Assembly: GCA_027924645.1 (NCBI GenBank)
Contig: BSBN01001017.1
Coordinates: 7,156,501 to 7,220,500, forward strand
From: Cunninghamia lanceolata
Lineage: Eukaryota; Streptophyta; Pinopsida; Cupressales; Cupressaceae
Direction of reading: 5' to 3'
Length of the DNA stretch: 64,000 nucleotides
The position numbers and the translations under genes are program-made. Under the pieces are notes generated by a model. It did not search any database. It saw nothing but the letters and a program-made list of their open reading frames with translations, and was not told where the DNA came from. Shown here piece after piece: positions 32,432 through 44,760 of this stretch (position 1 is the stretch's first letter; each line of letters opens with the position of its first letter).

Positions 32432-35400
32432 GAATAGACCTAATTGATCCAACTGGGAAATCCCATCTGGCAGCCTACAGATTACAATTCCCCTGTACTA
32501 ACAATGTAGCAGAGTATGAGGCTTTGACTCATGGAATGTTGTTTGCTCATAAGAGGAAAGTAAAGATTCTGCATGTCTTTGGAGATTCAGAACTAGTTGT
32601 GAAGCAAGTAAGAGGAATTTATTCCTATAACTACAGAAAACTATCAAATTACAGACATCGTGTGTGGGACCTGATGGAAGACTTTGACGCCTTTAATATC
32701 ACTCATGTACCAAGAGAACAAAACCATAGGGCAGATGCGCTAGCTCAAGCTGCCAGTACATTGGAGCCACTGTCCATATCTGGTCTAAAGAGATTTTCAG
32801 TAGAACTGGTGTCAGTGCCATCAATACCTGACAATGTGACTAATCTCCAGGTGTTTGACGATGATCAACACATTCTGAACTTCATTTCAAATAGAGACAT
32901 ATTTGAGGCTCAAATCATAGATGAGAATGGTATGGAGGATCATGTCTGGGAAGAAGATGAGATATTAGAGTTGCCCAGCAACAGAATCCCCAAAGGTACG
33001 ATTGAGTTGGAAAGAGCCTTTGATTTGGATAATATGCTTAAACATAAAGATCTGCCTAAGGCAGATGGAGGTCAATATTCACAAGTGAATATTGGACAAG
33101 CTAATGACAAGAAAAATGTCTTATTGGGTAAGGTTTGCACACCAGAAGAGTTAGAAGGAATAACTCAGGCCCTCAAGGATTATATACATGTAATTGCATG
33201 GACTTATGATGAGCTGAAGACATATGACACCTCTGTCATAACTCATACTATACCTCTCAAGCCAGATGCGAAACCTTTCAGACAGAAGCAGAGACCAGTC
33301 AATGCCTTGCTTGAACCAATAATTCTTGAAGAAGTTAAGAAATTGTTAAATGCCAGGATAATATTTCCTATCAGGCACTCCACTTGGGTGGCTAATCTTG
33401 TGCCGGTCAGAAAGAAGAATGGAGACATCAGGTTATGTGTAGATTTCAGAAACCTGAACAGAGCATCAGAAAAGGATAATTATCCTTTACCCTCATTAGA
33501 TGAAGTTCTGCAAATTGTAAATGGAGCCAAGATGATGTCCTTCTTGGACGGCTTTTCAGGATACAACCAAGTAATGGTTGACAAAATTGACGGATTGAAA
33601 ACTGCCTTCACCACAAAGTGGGGGATATTTGCATATAGACGTATGCCCTTTGGACTCATAAATGCTGGAGCTACATTCCAGCAAGCAATGGACATAGCTT
33701 TCAGAGGTTTAATAGGAAAGTGTATAGTCATCTACATGGATGACTTGACAGTATTCTCCAAGGAAAGGGGGAATCATGTTGCTGATCTCAGAAGTGTACT
33801 AAAGAAATGTGAAGAATATGGAATATCTTTAAATCCCAAGAAATGCATATTCGGAGTCACAACAGGAAAATTACTAGGCCACCTGATCACAGAGGATGGA
33901 ATTATTATTGATCCTGACAGGGTGGAATCTATTATGAAGTTACAACTTCCAGGAAGCAAAAAGGAACTCAAGTCTTACTTTGGTAAGATAAACTTTGTGA
34001 GGAAGTTCATCACCGGCTTTGTTGAGATTGTCAGACCTTTAAATGCTATGTTGAAAAAAGATGCACAAATTGAATGGACACCAGAAGCCTGGACTGCATT
34101 TGAAGATATAAAAAAGGCCATTTCAGATGCTCCTGTCCTCATTAGTCCAGACTACACCAAAGATTTCTACATCTATTCATTTGCTTCAGAACATACCTCT
34201 GCAACAGTGTTAACTCAACGAAATGAAGAGAAAGAAGAGAAACCAATTGCTTTCATGAGCTATCCTTTCAGGGATGCTGAGTTGAGATATGTAGATGTTG
34301 AGAGACAGGCACTCGCATTAGTCAGGGCAGTAAAGAAATTTAGACATTACATACTCAGAAGCAAAGTGATTGTTGTGGTGCCTGATGCAGCGGTGAAGAT
34401 GCTGCTGATGCAAAGTGAGCCTGGTGAGAAAAGAGATAAATGGATTACTGTATTACAAGAGTATGACATGGAAATTTCACCGATGAAGCTGGTAAGAGGA
34501 CAAGCTCTGAGCCAGATGATATCTGAGATTGATCCCAACATCACTAGTCAGCAATATGTGATCAATGAGAAAGACAATAAAGAGTGGTATTCAGATATCA
34601 GGCACGTCCTGATTACTGGAAGATGTCCATCAAGGATGCAGGCTTCACAGAGAAGAGCCTTAAAGATAAGATCCCAAAAGTATATGATGAAAGGAGGAAC
34701 CTTGTTCAAGAAGAATTACGAAGGAATATACATTAGATGCTTAGAGAAGCCAGAAGTAAGTAGAGTCCTGACAGAATTACATGATAAGTTTGGAACGGCA
34801 CATGGATCAGCGTTGGCCACAACACATGCAATCCTCCGAGTAGGATATTACTGGCCTACAATTTTTAAAGACACAGCTGATCATGTTAAATGTTGTCATG
34901 TTTCCCAGGTTGCTACCAACAGAGAGAAATATGCTGCACAACCCTTGCAGCCAGTAATGGAAGAGCGCCCATTTGCACAGTGGGGCATGGACTTCATAGG
35001 ACCAATCAATCCTTCGTCTTCCTCAGGGCATAGGTATGTTTTAACAATTACTGATTATTGTACTAGATGGACTAAGGCTATTAGCAGCAAAACTTGCACT
35101 GCAGATGATGTCATTAAATTTTTGGAGAGCAACATTGTCACCAGGTATGGAACTCCTTATGCATTGGTAAGTGATAATGGGTCCGCCTTCATTTCCACCA
35201 AGTTATCTGGTTGGGCTTTTGACCATGGGATTATACTTAAGTTCTCATCTAATTATTATCCTCAAGGGAATGGTTTAGCAGAATCCACCAACAAGAATTT
35301 ACTGAGTATCATAAGAAAACTGATAGAGAAGAACCCCAGGGAATGGAACTCATTTCTAAAGTATGCCTTATGGGTGGACAGAACTAGAATAAAAACTGCA

Positions 35401-35607
35401 TTAGGAAACTCATCTTTCCAACTAGTATATGGAGTGGATCCAATCCTCCCTGTAAACTTAAAAATTCCTACCCTACAGTTTGCCCAAGAATACCTAGGCA
35501 TAGACAATAGACAAGAAGTCAGGTTGCTTCAGTTGATGCACCTGGAAGAAAAAAGGAGTCAAGCAATTGATCAATTTGCAAAACATCAGGCTGTTGTCAA
35601 ATGCTAG
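32383..35607 (+). CDS. pol: Element D pol: RNase H, RT, RNase H, integrase
   Basis: Longest intact frame in the window, 1,074 codons. Residues ~5-130: extra RNase H with FDGSKSKQGAGVG, NNVAEYEAL, FGDSELVVKQV and NHRADALAQAAS, the full D-E-D-D set. From ~290: RT with PFRQKQRPVN, RKKNGDIRLCVDFRNLN, FLDGFSGYNQ and YMDD at 451-454. About 590-720: the RT-linked RNase H, with SFASE where the first catalytic Asp is usual. From ~800: integrase with a zinc-binding part whose last Cys is Ser (CHVSQ), then Asp 869 (GMDFIGP), Asp 931 (VSDNGSAF) and Glu 967 (GLAESTNK), spacing DD35E. The listed start is only where the frame opens; synthesis as a Gag-Pol fusion is expected. Ends at TAG 35605, a former Trp. 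Confidence 0.93.
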   Translation: MDPEFDGSKSKQGAGVGIDLIDPTGKSHLAAYRLQFPCTNNVAEYEALTHGMLFAHKRKVKILHVFGDSELVVKQVRGIYSYNYRKLSNYRHRVWDLMEDFDAFNITHVPREQNHRADALAQAASTLEPLSISGLKRFSVELVSVPSIPDNVTNLQVFDDDQHILNFISNRDIFEAQIIDENGMEDHVWEEDEILELPSNRIPKGTIELERAFDLDNMLKHKDLPKADGGQYSQVNIGQANDKKNVLLGKVCTPEELEGITQALKDYIHVIAWTYDELKTYDTSVITHTIPLKPDAKPFRQKQRPVNALLEPIILEEVKKLLNARIIFPIRHSTWVANLVPVRKKNGDIRLCVDFRNLNRASEKDNYPLPSLDEVLQIVNGAKMMSFLDGFSGYNQVMVDKIDGLKTAFTTKWGIFAYRRMPFGLINAGATFQQAMDIAFRGLIGKCIVIYMDDLTVFSKERGNHVADLRSVLKKCEEYGISLNPKKCIFGVTTGKLLGHLITEDGIIIDPDRVESIMKLQLPGSKKELKSYFGKINFVRKFITGFVEIVRPLNAMLKKDAQIEWTPEAWTAFEDIKKAISDAPVLISPDYTKDFYIYSFASEHTSATVLTQRNEEKEEKPIAFMSYPFRDAELRYVDVERQALALVRAVKKFRHYILRSKVIVVVPDAAVKMLLMQSEPGEKRDKWITVLQEYDMEISPMKLVRGQALSQMISEIDPNITSQQYVINEKDNKEWYSDIRHVLITGRCPSRMQASQRRALKIRSQKYMMKGGTLFKKNYEGIYIRCLEKPEVSRVLTELHDKFGTAHGSALATTHAILRVGYYWPTIFKDTADHVKCCHVSQVATNREKYAAQPLQPVMEERPFAQWGMDFIGPINPSSSSGHRYVLTITDYCTRWTKAISSKTCTADDVIKFLESNIVTRYGTPYALVSDNGSAFISTKLSGWAFDHGIILKFSSNYYPQGNGLAESTNKNLLSIIRKLIEKNPREWNSFLKYALWVDRTRIKTALGNSSFQLVYGVDPILPVNLKIPTLQFAQEYLGIDNRQEVRLLQLMHLEEKRSQAIDQFAKHQAVVKC

Positions 35608-35838
35608 TTTGACAAGACAGCCAGAATTAAAGCTTTCAGGATATCCAATTTGGTCCTGATGTGGGATAAGGCCCATGAAAAGAAAGGTGACCATGGTAAG
35701 TTTGATAGATTATGGATAGGTCCCTTTCAAATTTCTGAGATATTAGGAGACAGTACTTATAGGCTTAAAAACCTGACAGGTGAGGATGTCCCATTGCCAG
35801 TCAATGGACAATTCCTCAAACATTATTTCCAGGCTTGA
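35608..35838 (+). pseudogene. Element D integrase C-terminal domain
   Basis: In frame after TAG 35605-35607. Contains FDKTARIKAF, LVLMWDKAHEKKGDHGKF, LWIGPFQISEILGDSTYRLKNL and ends NGQFLKHYFQA with TGA. This is the DNA-binding GPF-Y-like end of a Ty3/gypsy integrase without a chromodomain. Element B has the same TAG; element C still has Trp. Confidence 0.88.
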
Positions 35839-36645
35839 ATGACTTCATAACAGTCATGTGTATCATGTTGTATATTTGTATAGTTGTTTGTACAGTGTGT
35901 CTGTTTTGCTTGTTTCGTTGTGCTGGTTGGGATCTTGTTCTGGTAAGTCAGGATTGTGCACTTCATCACTCCAGAAAATAACTGAATTGTTAAGATTCAA
36001 GTAATGAGATCACATTTAGACATAGGTTATGATTCATTGTAAGAAGTGTTTATAATCAAGTTTGTGATATCTTTTCATCAGGATGCCTTTTCTTGATCAA
36101 AGTGAATCAATCACAATGAAACACCTAATAGCCTTGGGTTTGTTAAGGGACTCCTTTGCTACCAATACAATCTCCAACCTAAAGTTGCAAGTGACTGTAC
36201 CTTGTACAAATAAGCTAACATGATGACATCAAATACAAATTTTAAAGAGAAAATTAGAACAAAAATAAAATTAGGCCATCTAAGTAACTCTACTGGGGCT
36301 ATAGACGCCTGCTGGCAGTGGGGCTCTACTTAGGGAGATTGTATAGATAACCTTGCCGGGGCTATAGATGCCTGTTGGCAGCAAGGCTCTATCCAGGTCG
36401 GCTATGAGGGATGATCCCCAACTATGTAGTTTAACATCAGTTACTTATGTTTTCAACTTGCTTTCAATATGAGGATAATTAATCATATGCACACACCTGA
36501 TCCTTTGTTAGCATTGTTGTCATGACGAAATTTTATCATTCATAGGATCATGATACTTATGCTTATATGGAATTAGAATACTATATGTAAATGTGATTAC
36601 ATCACTTGAATCATTGGAATTTGTTTGTTTTCTTTGGTGGCAAGT
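35839..36645 (+). other. Element D pol-to-LTR spacer
   Basis: No gene seen. The duplicated GGGGCTAT block lies at about 36275-36415, close in sequence to that in B. A purine tract GGTGGCAAG (36636-36644) precedes the LTR. Confidence 0.75.
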
Positions 36646-39600
36646 TGTTGTGTGGTTACACAACATGCCCCATTTTGACTTGACAAAACAGGGACCCAAT
36701 TTTTGGTTTGGCTTGTGCGTCTGCTTCTGGGCGGTTTGGTAAAAGTAAGTCGAGTGCATCATCATGCAAAACCATGATGAGGTAAGTCACCATGAGGTTA
36801 GTTTGTGAAAGTTCATATTTCATCTCTGTGACCTTATATTTTGAAAGAGCATTGAAATTTAGGCAGGTTTGCCTTTTACATCACCTTGATATTCGTCAGG
36901 ATATAAGAGTTATGAGCAGTCAAAGTTTCGGTCAAACCTGATATTCATAAGAGGAAGGTCATATTGTTGAAGTTCATCATCATATTTGAAACACTCCCTC
37001 CGATATGTCATGCAGTTCAAATATCCAGATGTCAACTTTAAATGGTAGCAAACTCTTCCCGTCAAACAGTTTTATCTATCGCGAGCATCATACTTCGCAT
37101 ATAACCCGATGTGTCTTTATATCCTCCGGATGCAAATATCACCCTTAGCGAATATCTTGATGACATCATCCTAATACGATAAACAGAGGAACATACATCC
37201 TGATGACATCATCATCACATTTACACTGCCGCAGGATTTTCTCTAAAAACATGATCATGTTAGCCTAATATGATGATGATGTCATGAAGCACTTCTGATA
37301 CGGAGATCAAATATCAGGATGATGTCATCCCGATATTCCAAAAGAGAGAGAGATGTAAGTTTGTCTCATCATCATCATATTTTGAAACATCACCTGATAC
37401 ACCGAAATATCCTCCTGATGTACTACGTAGAAATAAAGGTGCTTTTGTCACCTGAATCTTGTCGCGATAACAATGTCAATACGAGAAGGATGATATTGAA
37501 ACTCAACCCGATATTTGTGAATATCATCCTGCCCTCATGATATCCTGTCATAGGGATATTCTCCCGCTCCCTTTGCCACCATTATCATTTAATGCACGTA
37601 GCCATGGTAGGTGGTTCCTGCCGACCCCAAAACCCAATGAAACACCTGGTGAGATCCTACATTTTTCGGACGAATAAGCAAGGAACATGATCTAATCTAT
37701 CAGAGTTGCCCTAAATGCACCCTAAATGTGAGGTTAAAAGGTAATTCAACCGCCATTTTTACATTTACCTTATGATAAACTTGTTTTACAGAGCACCAGC
37801 TTCCATATCTGCATACTAGCTACCTTTGCGCGATTTGAGCTCACAGGCAGAAAGAAGAGGTGATCACCAGCTGAATTAAGAACGTCTCGGCAATCTACTG
37901 GTATAAAAAGGAAATCTGCACAACCAGGTAAGTGAATAAACCCTCATCATATTGTTTCTATTCTGGTGCGATGATGTAAGTTCTGGTTTATGCACCCGTA
38001 TGATCAAGTAATGTTAGAATTCATGCAGTAGGCATAATGATTTATAAATTCAACTGTAGTATGCATGCATATATGTACCTTGTTGTAAGATAGAATTGTC
38101 GTTAATTGCAGGTACTCATGGCTGAGAAGCGATTAGTCAAATGTCAGGAAGAGTTCAGCAAGCCCATGTTCTCTGCTCAGAGGGGGGTCCTGTTTAAATA
38201 CGGAGCAATCACAGACACCCATCAGGGAAGCACTAATTTGGAAGCCTGGTCAGCCAAGCTAAACAATGGGCATGACAAGAGTCCTGTGCTGGACGCAGTG
38301 TTCATATCTGGATTATGGAATGCCACTGGTTTTCCCTACTCCATGGAATCTTCGGAGCTCATCATTGAGTGTGCCCAGAATTACAACCCTCAAACTAGGC
38401 AAGTAGTGAAGCATGGGAGGGTATATGTAGACCTTTCCATCAAAGGTCTCTCCCAGACATTCGGATTGCCGCTGGGAAGTAAGGTCAAAAGTGTAGACTT
38501 GAAGAAGTCTGAGAGGGAGTATGAGGCCAATAAGAAATCAGCCAGGAAGAACATGTATCCGTGGTGGGCTGAGAACAGCACCTATAACGTAGCCGCCAAG
38601 CTTCCTGTGCACTTGTTCAAGTATGATTTCAATGAGGAGTATCAGTACATGATCGCACTCCTGAACAGGGTAACTAGCCAACTTGATACTGGTAGTTTCA
38701 GGGACTGGATGTACGGGATAATAATGATGTGTCTATATTCAGACACCAAGCCACTGTGGGGCCAAATTATAAGTGATGCTCTACATGAGCAACTGATGAA
38801 CCTGGGAGGTTCGAATTGTGCTTTTTTCATGTCCTCATATATTGTTTATTCTTGTGCCTATAGAGGCACTTTTGATGCTTTGGTTACAAATGGGAAACTC
38901 ACAGGCACAAATGCGGCATATATCTAGGATCATCATCCCCAGCTGCAGAGGACCAACTACCTGAAAGATTACAAACTGGTCAATGATGCATTCTCTATGC
39001 ATCTGGTAAGGACCATGGAAGAAGACAGAACAAAAAGATTAAGCTTGGAGGCTCAAGAGGTAGTCTACAGGCATGGGGCCTGGTACATACAATTCGTAAC
39101 CTTTTCCTATTTCGGGGTTGAAGGTTTCGAAGGACATCCCCTGATGCTGCCAAGGTATCCTACCGACGCTGTGGTATTAATGGAATTTATCAGGCAGGGC
39201 TCCACCATGGTACAAATGTACAAGGATGCCAAGAAGATGCCACCAATTTTGTTCCCAGTCAGCATTAGCAATTATATGTGCCCTGACTCTGATAACATCA
39301 AGAAGGTGATGGTCAACCTGAATAAGATGAACTTGCTGAGGAGTAGTTGAAAGAGACCTCCCAGACACAAGCAGAAGGGCATGTCTCGCTAGACGAGACA
39401 ATAAATTTGTCTGATGATGAGGTGGTGCAGGATGTGGCTGCACAAGAAATGGAAACACTTGCTGCTGATGTAAGTGTGACTCCTCACAAGCGTCCAACGG
39501 TTCAAACAGTGCTTGAGGAGATGAAACAAGCAGAAGAAGAGCAAGAAAAGAGCCCAGAGCAAATAGCTCAGGAAATAGGGCTAGACACATTGATCACAGA

Positions 39601-42487
39601 GGTGACCAGTCCTGTAGTGGTGGATTTGATAGAGAAACAGGATGCAAGTCCTTAATAGCCAGCAGGATCACCTGATAAGGGTCACCTAACAGAAGAGATA
39701 GAGATGGCAGAGACAAAAGGCCATGCTCTTGAAACTGGCCAACAAAGTCCACAGGATACAACGAAGGAACCTGCTATAGTAGAGGTTCAGGAAGCGAAGG
39801 CTAGTGAGAAAGAGACACTAGAGGACCTAGCTGCCAAAGTACAAGAAGTGGGTGGTGCAGGCTCAGAAGAAGTAGTAGCTATAGAGCAATCTCCACCACA
39901 TTAGGCAAAGTCCCCAATATCTGGTGCAGTGGATAAACCACAAGAAGAAGAAGAAGTGGGAACAGATGAAATAATGACAGAGGCGGGTCATGATCATCAT
40001 GATCAGCATGTAGCTGCGCCTCAAGGCTCCCCACAGCACATGGATGCACCACAAGGTTCCCCACAACATGAAGATGCTCCTCTGGAAAAGGAAATCCCTC
40101 AACAGGAGGAGGTGCCGTGAGATCAACAACAAAAGGAACATCAAGAAGAAGAACTGAGGAAGTCACCATCTCCACAACAATTGTTGACAGAAACGGGAGA
40201 TATAGGTGAACATCAGGATGATGTTGAAAAACATGATCAGGTACCTCCGTGGTTGGCAAAAGAGGTAAGTGCTGAGGAAGAGTTTGAAATTTAGGAATTT
40301 GATGTCTCCACCCTGTTCTCTGCGGATATAATGAAGCCAAGGAAGAAGGCCAGAATGACTTTGGCCTTCAAGAGAGATCCGGCAACAGGGAGAAGCACCG
40401 CGTAAATTGCCATACCTACGGTGGAGAAGGAAAAAGGTAAAATTACTGTCGATGAATTTCAGATTAGTACAGTAGATTTGGGCTTTGCCAATGAGGACCA
40501 AGAAGGTCAGGAGGGCAAAGATATCATTGACTCTCTAATTCAGAAAGTGAAAAGAGAGAAGGAGAAAAATAAGCAACATAAAGAGCACATTGCTCAGTTG
40601 CATGCCTATATCAAAGGGCTGACCAATCCTGATGATACCGCAACTGAACATGCAGTCCCATTGACTGCCATTTCTCAGGAGGAAGTAAATAAATTGGACA
40701 TCATGAAGCATGAGGCGTCCATAATAAGGAGATGGATGTCATCCACATTAGATGATGCTGTAGAAATAATGAAGGCCTCTTTGAAGAGGTGGAGTACCCT
40801 AAGTGACTCTAAGGCCAAAGTGGATAGATTGCAGATGCAGACAGAAAAGAGGTCTTACAAGCTAGAGAGAGTCCTGACCCTGTTAGGGGAAATAAGACAT
40901 ATAAATCCACAATTGCTTATCAGTAAGTAGGTATTGAACAATAATACAGCATTATTAATTGATATTTGGTATAAGGACACTTAGTTTGAGTGCGCGGTCC
41001 TCAAAAGGTGTAATAATAAGCTGAGGGATGTCAGCATGAGGCTACGAGATTTATTGGCTGAAGAGGCAGTGATACTGGAGGCTTTGGAAGGCAAAGTGGA
41101 AGGAAAAATAGAGAATCAAGATGAAGAGTCCGCCATTAAAGCTGTTCACAGCAACTTCCAAGCAGAGACAGATGGTCCACCTATCCCTTTGACAAAGGAA
41201 TTGATAGATAAAATAATGAGGATCAAGGTCCAGATGGAGAAATACAAAGAAACACTGCAGGACAGGAAAAATAAGCTCGACAATAGTAGAGATAAGTATG
41301 AAGCACATAAGCATGCCATTATCAAGGCAAAGACTCAAGATGGCAGAGGGATAGATCAAGTTGTGCATTCATACGAGCAGGTCCGCAGTAGTATGCAGCC
41401 CCATATGCAGCCGCGTCATCATCAGGATAGTGAAAGTTCAGAAAGTGAGGCACATGATGATGACCCGCATGAATCAGCTGAAGAGCATGATGAAGATACA
41501 TCATGAAGGGGATACTAACATAAGTAATATAGATAGTTGCCAGCTGGCAACTTGTGCCATTTTTCTAAAGATTTACAAAATCAAGTGAATCAGGACTGTA
41601 GATGTGTATTGATAAATTTAGATCGTAGATCTTTTGTAACTGATTCCTCACCTTATTCTATAAAAGGTGGTGGAATGCCTTGTTGAAACATTTGAAACTT
41701 AATTGAAATCTGTTCGCTGAAATATTCAGGGCTTATTTCAAAGTTATTGCATATGTACATGTCTTTTGCATACTTAATGAAAGAGAAGAGTATTTCGATT
41801 ACAAATCTTCGTAAATCTTGAGTAATCTGTGTCTAAATTCTAGATATGTGCTTTGATTTGCTGCGTCCCTTGGAGTGCTCATCATGTTGCATATATTGTT
41901 TTCATTCATCATCCTCTGAAGTTTGCATCAACTGTATCTAGCTGTGGAACATCCAGGTGAACATATGGTTTGATTTCTTCTTGTCATGACAGTATCGAGT
42001 ATGTATGTGGATCAATAGTTGAAGATTCAACTTTAAATTGTAGTATTCCTTTAATTTCTTTCAATTTCAAAACATTTCACTACCACAATTGCGAATAATT
42101 GATAATCTTAAGAAAATAATGCAAATATGCAGACATCTCGTAGGTAATCACAAATATTTAGCATATTTGAATGCAAAGCATGCACAATTGAAAATATCAT
42201 GCAAAGATTGAGGTATTTCTACATCTTTTCATCTAATAACTGCATAATATGACTTCTCTGTAAAGGATTTCTGCAGGAATGTCATGATGATGGCACAATT
42301 TCACGTAAGGCCCCAAAATGGAAACAGCAACACACATTAACCTCTGAGTAACGTCAGACGATTAAGACCTAATCACCGGAGACTTGGGATCCCGAATTCC
42401 TTGAATTCACAGTATCTTTCAAGATGAATAAAGGTTAATGTGTACTTTTTTTTCTATGCTTGTTTATGAATAACATCATGACCAACA
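36646..42487 (+). repeat. Element D 3' LTR with ORF1
   Basis: Same layout as the 5' LTR: hairpin 36646-36665, intron 37928-38111, ORF1, palindrome 41536-41551, TATA 41659-41666, AATAAA near 42427, end ACCAACA at 42487. Confidence 0.93.
38118..41506 (+). pseudogene. ORF1, element D 3' LTR copy (internally deleted)
   Basis: Starts MAEKRLVKCQEEF and is open for 270 codons to TAG 38925-38927, longer than the 5' copy because the early CAG is intact here. It has the same ~955 bp internal deletion and frame shift at 39347-39350. Further stops: 39653, 39902, 40118, about 40294, 40404, 40928 and 40981, several of them absent from the 5' copy and so acquired after insertion. Last segment 41036-41506 is open and ends in an Asp/Glu/His-rich tail. 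Confidence 0.82.
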
Positions 42488-43660
42488 GTTATATGTCCCA
42501 ACCAGAAATCTTTCTTTTCTCAAATACACCATCACTTCATCTCCCACTAAAAATTCTTTGTGTCTTCTCTTCTCATCTACTTGCTCCTTATACTTGTTTT
42601 TCATCTCCTCCAAATTCTTCTTAACCTGATTATGCATTGTCTCCATGTGTTTTGCAAATTCCTCAACATATATACTCCTTTTATCCACCATGATGATATC
42701 TCTCAACTCTGCTACTCCTCTAGGATTAGTTCCTATTACAATCTCAAATGGTTTTTTTCTGCTGCTCCTATTCATTGAATTATTGAATGCAAACTCTACT
42801 TGTGATAGAATCAAATTCCAATTTCTTGCTTTCTCTCCCACCAAATATCTCAACAAGTTACCCAAACTCGTATTCACCACCTCTATCTATCCATTAGTCT
42901 ATGGATGAAATGTTGAACTGAACTTCAAGTCTATCTTCATCATCTTCCAAAGTTTCCTCCAAAAGTATCCAAGAAATCTTGTACATTTATCTAAAATTAT
43001 GCTTTTAGGTAATCCATACAATCTCACAATCTCCTTGAAAAATAGGTTAGCCACATGAATTGCATTAGTTGTCTTCTTACAAGGTATGAAATGTGTCATC
43101 TTTGAAAATCTGTCCACCACTACAAATATTGAATCATGTCCTCTCTATGTCTTTGGCAATCCCCTTATGAAATCCATGCTTATGTCTTCCCAAGGTCTCT
43201 CTGATACTGTCAAAGATTTGTACAATCCAGTATTCTAACTACTTCCTATTGCAACATGACAAACTCTACAACATTGCTCATATTTCCTAACATCCTTATG
43301 TATCTAAGGCCAAAAGTAATTTTCACTTACCAAAGCCATTATCTTGTCAATTCCAAAATGTCCTACCAATCCACCACTATGCTTCTCCTTTATCAGATTA
43401 TCTCTCATCGAACTCCTAGGTATGCATAACTAGTTTCCTTTGAACAGCATATCCTCTTGAATGAAATAATCCAACCACTTACTCCTATCTGTCACAATAG
43501 GCTCCTTACATGCTTTCCATCATTCTACAAAATCAAGGTCTTCCTCATACACATTCTTCAACTCTTCAAATCCTAACACTTCAAATCTCATATGTGTCAA
43601 TAAGTTCCTTCTACTCAATGCATCTGCAACTTTGTTTGATTTTCCACTTCTATGCTTCAA
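42488..43660 (-). pseudogene. Element F integrase core
   Basis: Reading leftward on the minus strand: zinc-binding part (KHSGGLVGHFGIDK, CCRVCH) near 43390-43250, SMDFIRGLPKT with the first catalytic Asp near 43170, [14 protein letters not shown] at 43120, ILDKCTRF with the second Asp near 43000, then VNTSLGNLLRYLVGEK where the Glu motif is decayed, and FNNSMNRSSRKKPFEIV. It continues to VGDEVMVYLRKERF, the usual stretch before the GTYN segment, and is cut by element D. Stops and losses make it nonfunctional. The chromodomain half is at 22094-22488. Confidence 0.85.
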
Positions 43661-44760
43661 TACAAAAGTATAACTCTACATGAAATCTACCCATCTCATA
43701 TGTCTCTGATTCAACTTTCCTTGACTATTCAGGTACTGCAAGGCTTGATGATCTATGTACAACACAAACTCCTTAGGAAAAAAATAATGTCTCCACTTCT
43801 TCAAGGCTTGAATTATGGCACAAAACTCCTAATCATAAACTGAATATCTTCCCCTGGCATCATTCAACTTCTCATTGAAATATGCTATAGGTCTACCTTC
43901 ATGACTTAACACTACTCCTATTGTATTTCCACTTGCGTCACAATCTACTTGAAATATCTTATTGAAATCTGGTAATGCCAACACAAGTTGCTCTGTTACT
44001 TTATGCTTCAACAATTTAAAACTTTTATCTGCTCTTGATGTCCACTTAAAGTCCTTTATGTCATCTCTCATTACCTCTGTCATAGGATTACATACTAAGC
44101 TGAAATTTTTTATGAACGTCTAGTAGAAACTGGCTAATCCATGAAATTATCTGATTTCTCTAATGCTCTCAGGCGTAGGCCATTTAACAATTTCTCTAAC
44201 TTTCTTAGGGTCCATCTTCAATCCTTTCGCAAAAATCACAAATCCCATGTATACCAATTCTTCATGAAACTACACTTCTTGATGTTTATCAACAATTTCT
44301 CTTCTCTCAACCTCTAAAATACTTGTCTTAGGTGCCACAAATGTTCTTTTATCTTATTGAAAATTAGAATATCATCCAAGTAAACAATAAAAACCTTACC
44401 CAAGAATTTCTTCAAGACTTCATTCATCAATCTCATGAAAGTACTCGGCGCATTTGTCAATCCAAAAGGCATCACTAACCACTCATACAATCCTTCATTT
44501 GTTTTAAAGCAGTCTTCCATTCATCTCCTTATCTAATTCTAATCTGATGGTATCCACTCTTCAAGTCTATCTTTGTAAAATATTTTTCTCCACTCAAACA
44601 ATCCATAATATCATCCATCCTAGGCAAAGGGAATCTATACTTAATTGTGATCTTGTTGATTGCTCTAGAGTCTGTACACATTCTCCATTCTCCATGCTTC
44701 TTCGGTGCTAGCACTGTAGGTACTACTCAAGGACTCAAACATTCTCTGATCAAACTTTTC
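43661..44760 (-). pseudogene. Element F reverse transcriptase and RNase H
   Basis: RT motifs on the minus strand: [37 protein letters not shown] (44714-44529), [20 protein letters not shown] and [11 protein letters not shown] (44520-44314), a YLDD catalytic site typical of chromoviruses. RNase H: FQVDCDASGNTIGVVLS and RPIAYFNEKLN (44083-43829), then [27 protein letters not shown] and SNKVADALSRR. Unlike element D, this RNase H keeps its Asp residues and no extra RNase H precedes RT. Stops separate the segments. Confidence 0.87.

Larger units (their letters stand above)
22494..42487 (+). mobile_element. Element D: complete giant-LTR retrotransposon, 19,994 bp
   Basis: Both LTRs (5,835 and 5,842 bp), an 8.3 kb internal region, TG...CA ends and a 5 bp duplication. 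LTRs differ by about 1.8% over the first ~545 bp (10 mismatches, 9 transitions). The internal order is PBS, leader, gag, knuckle, protease, two knuckles, extra RNase H, RT, RNase H, integrase, spacer. It is the best preserved member of the family here and the reference for reading B, C and E. Confidence 0.95.

Noticed and set aside
22494..42487. Two ORF1 copies as a tandem host gene duplication flanking a retrotransposon
   Set aside because: The duplicated unit ends exactly at TG...CA with PBS and purine tract next to it, and GTTAT flanks the whole; they are LTRs.
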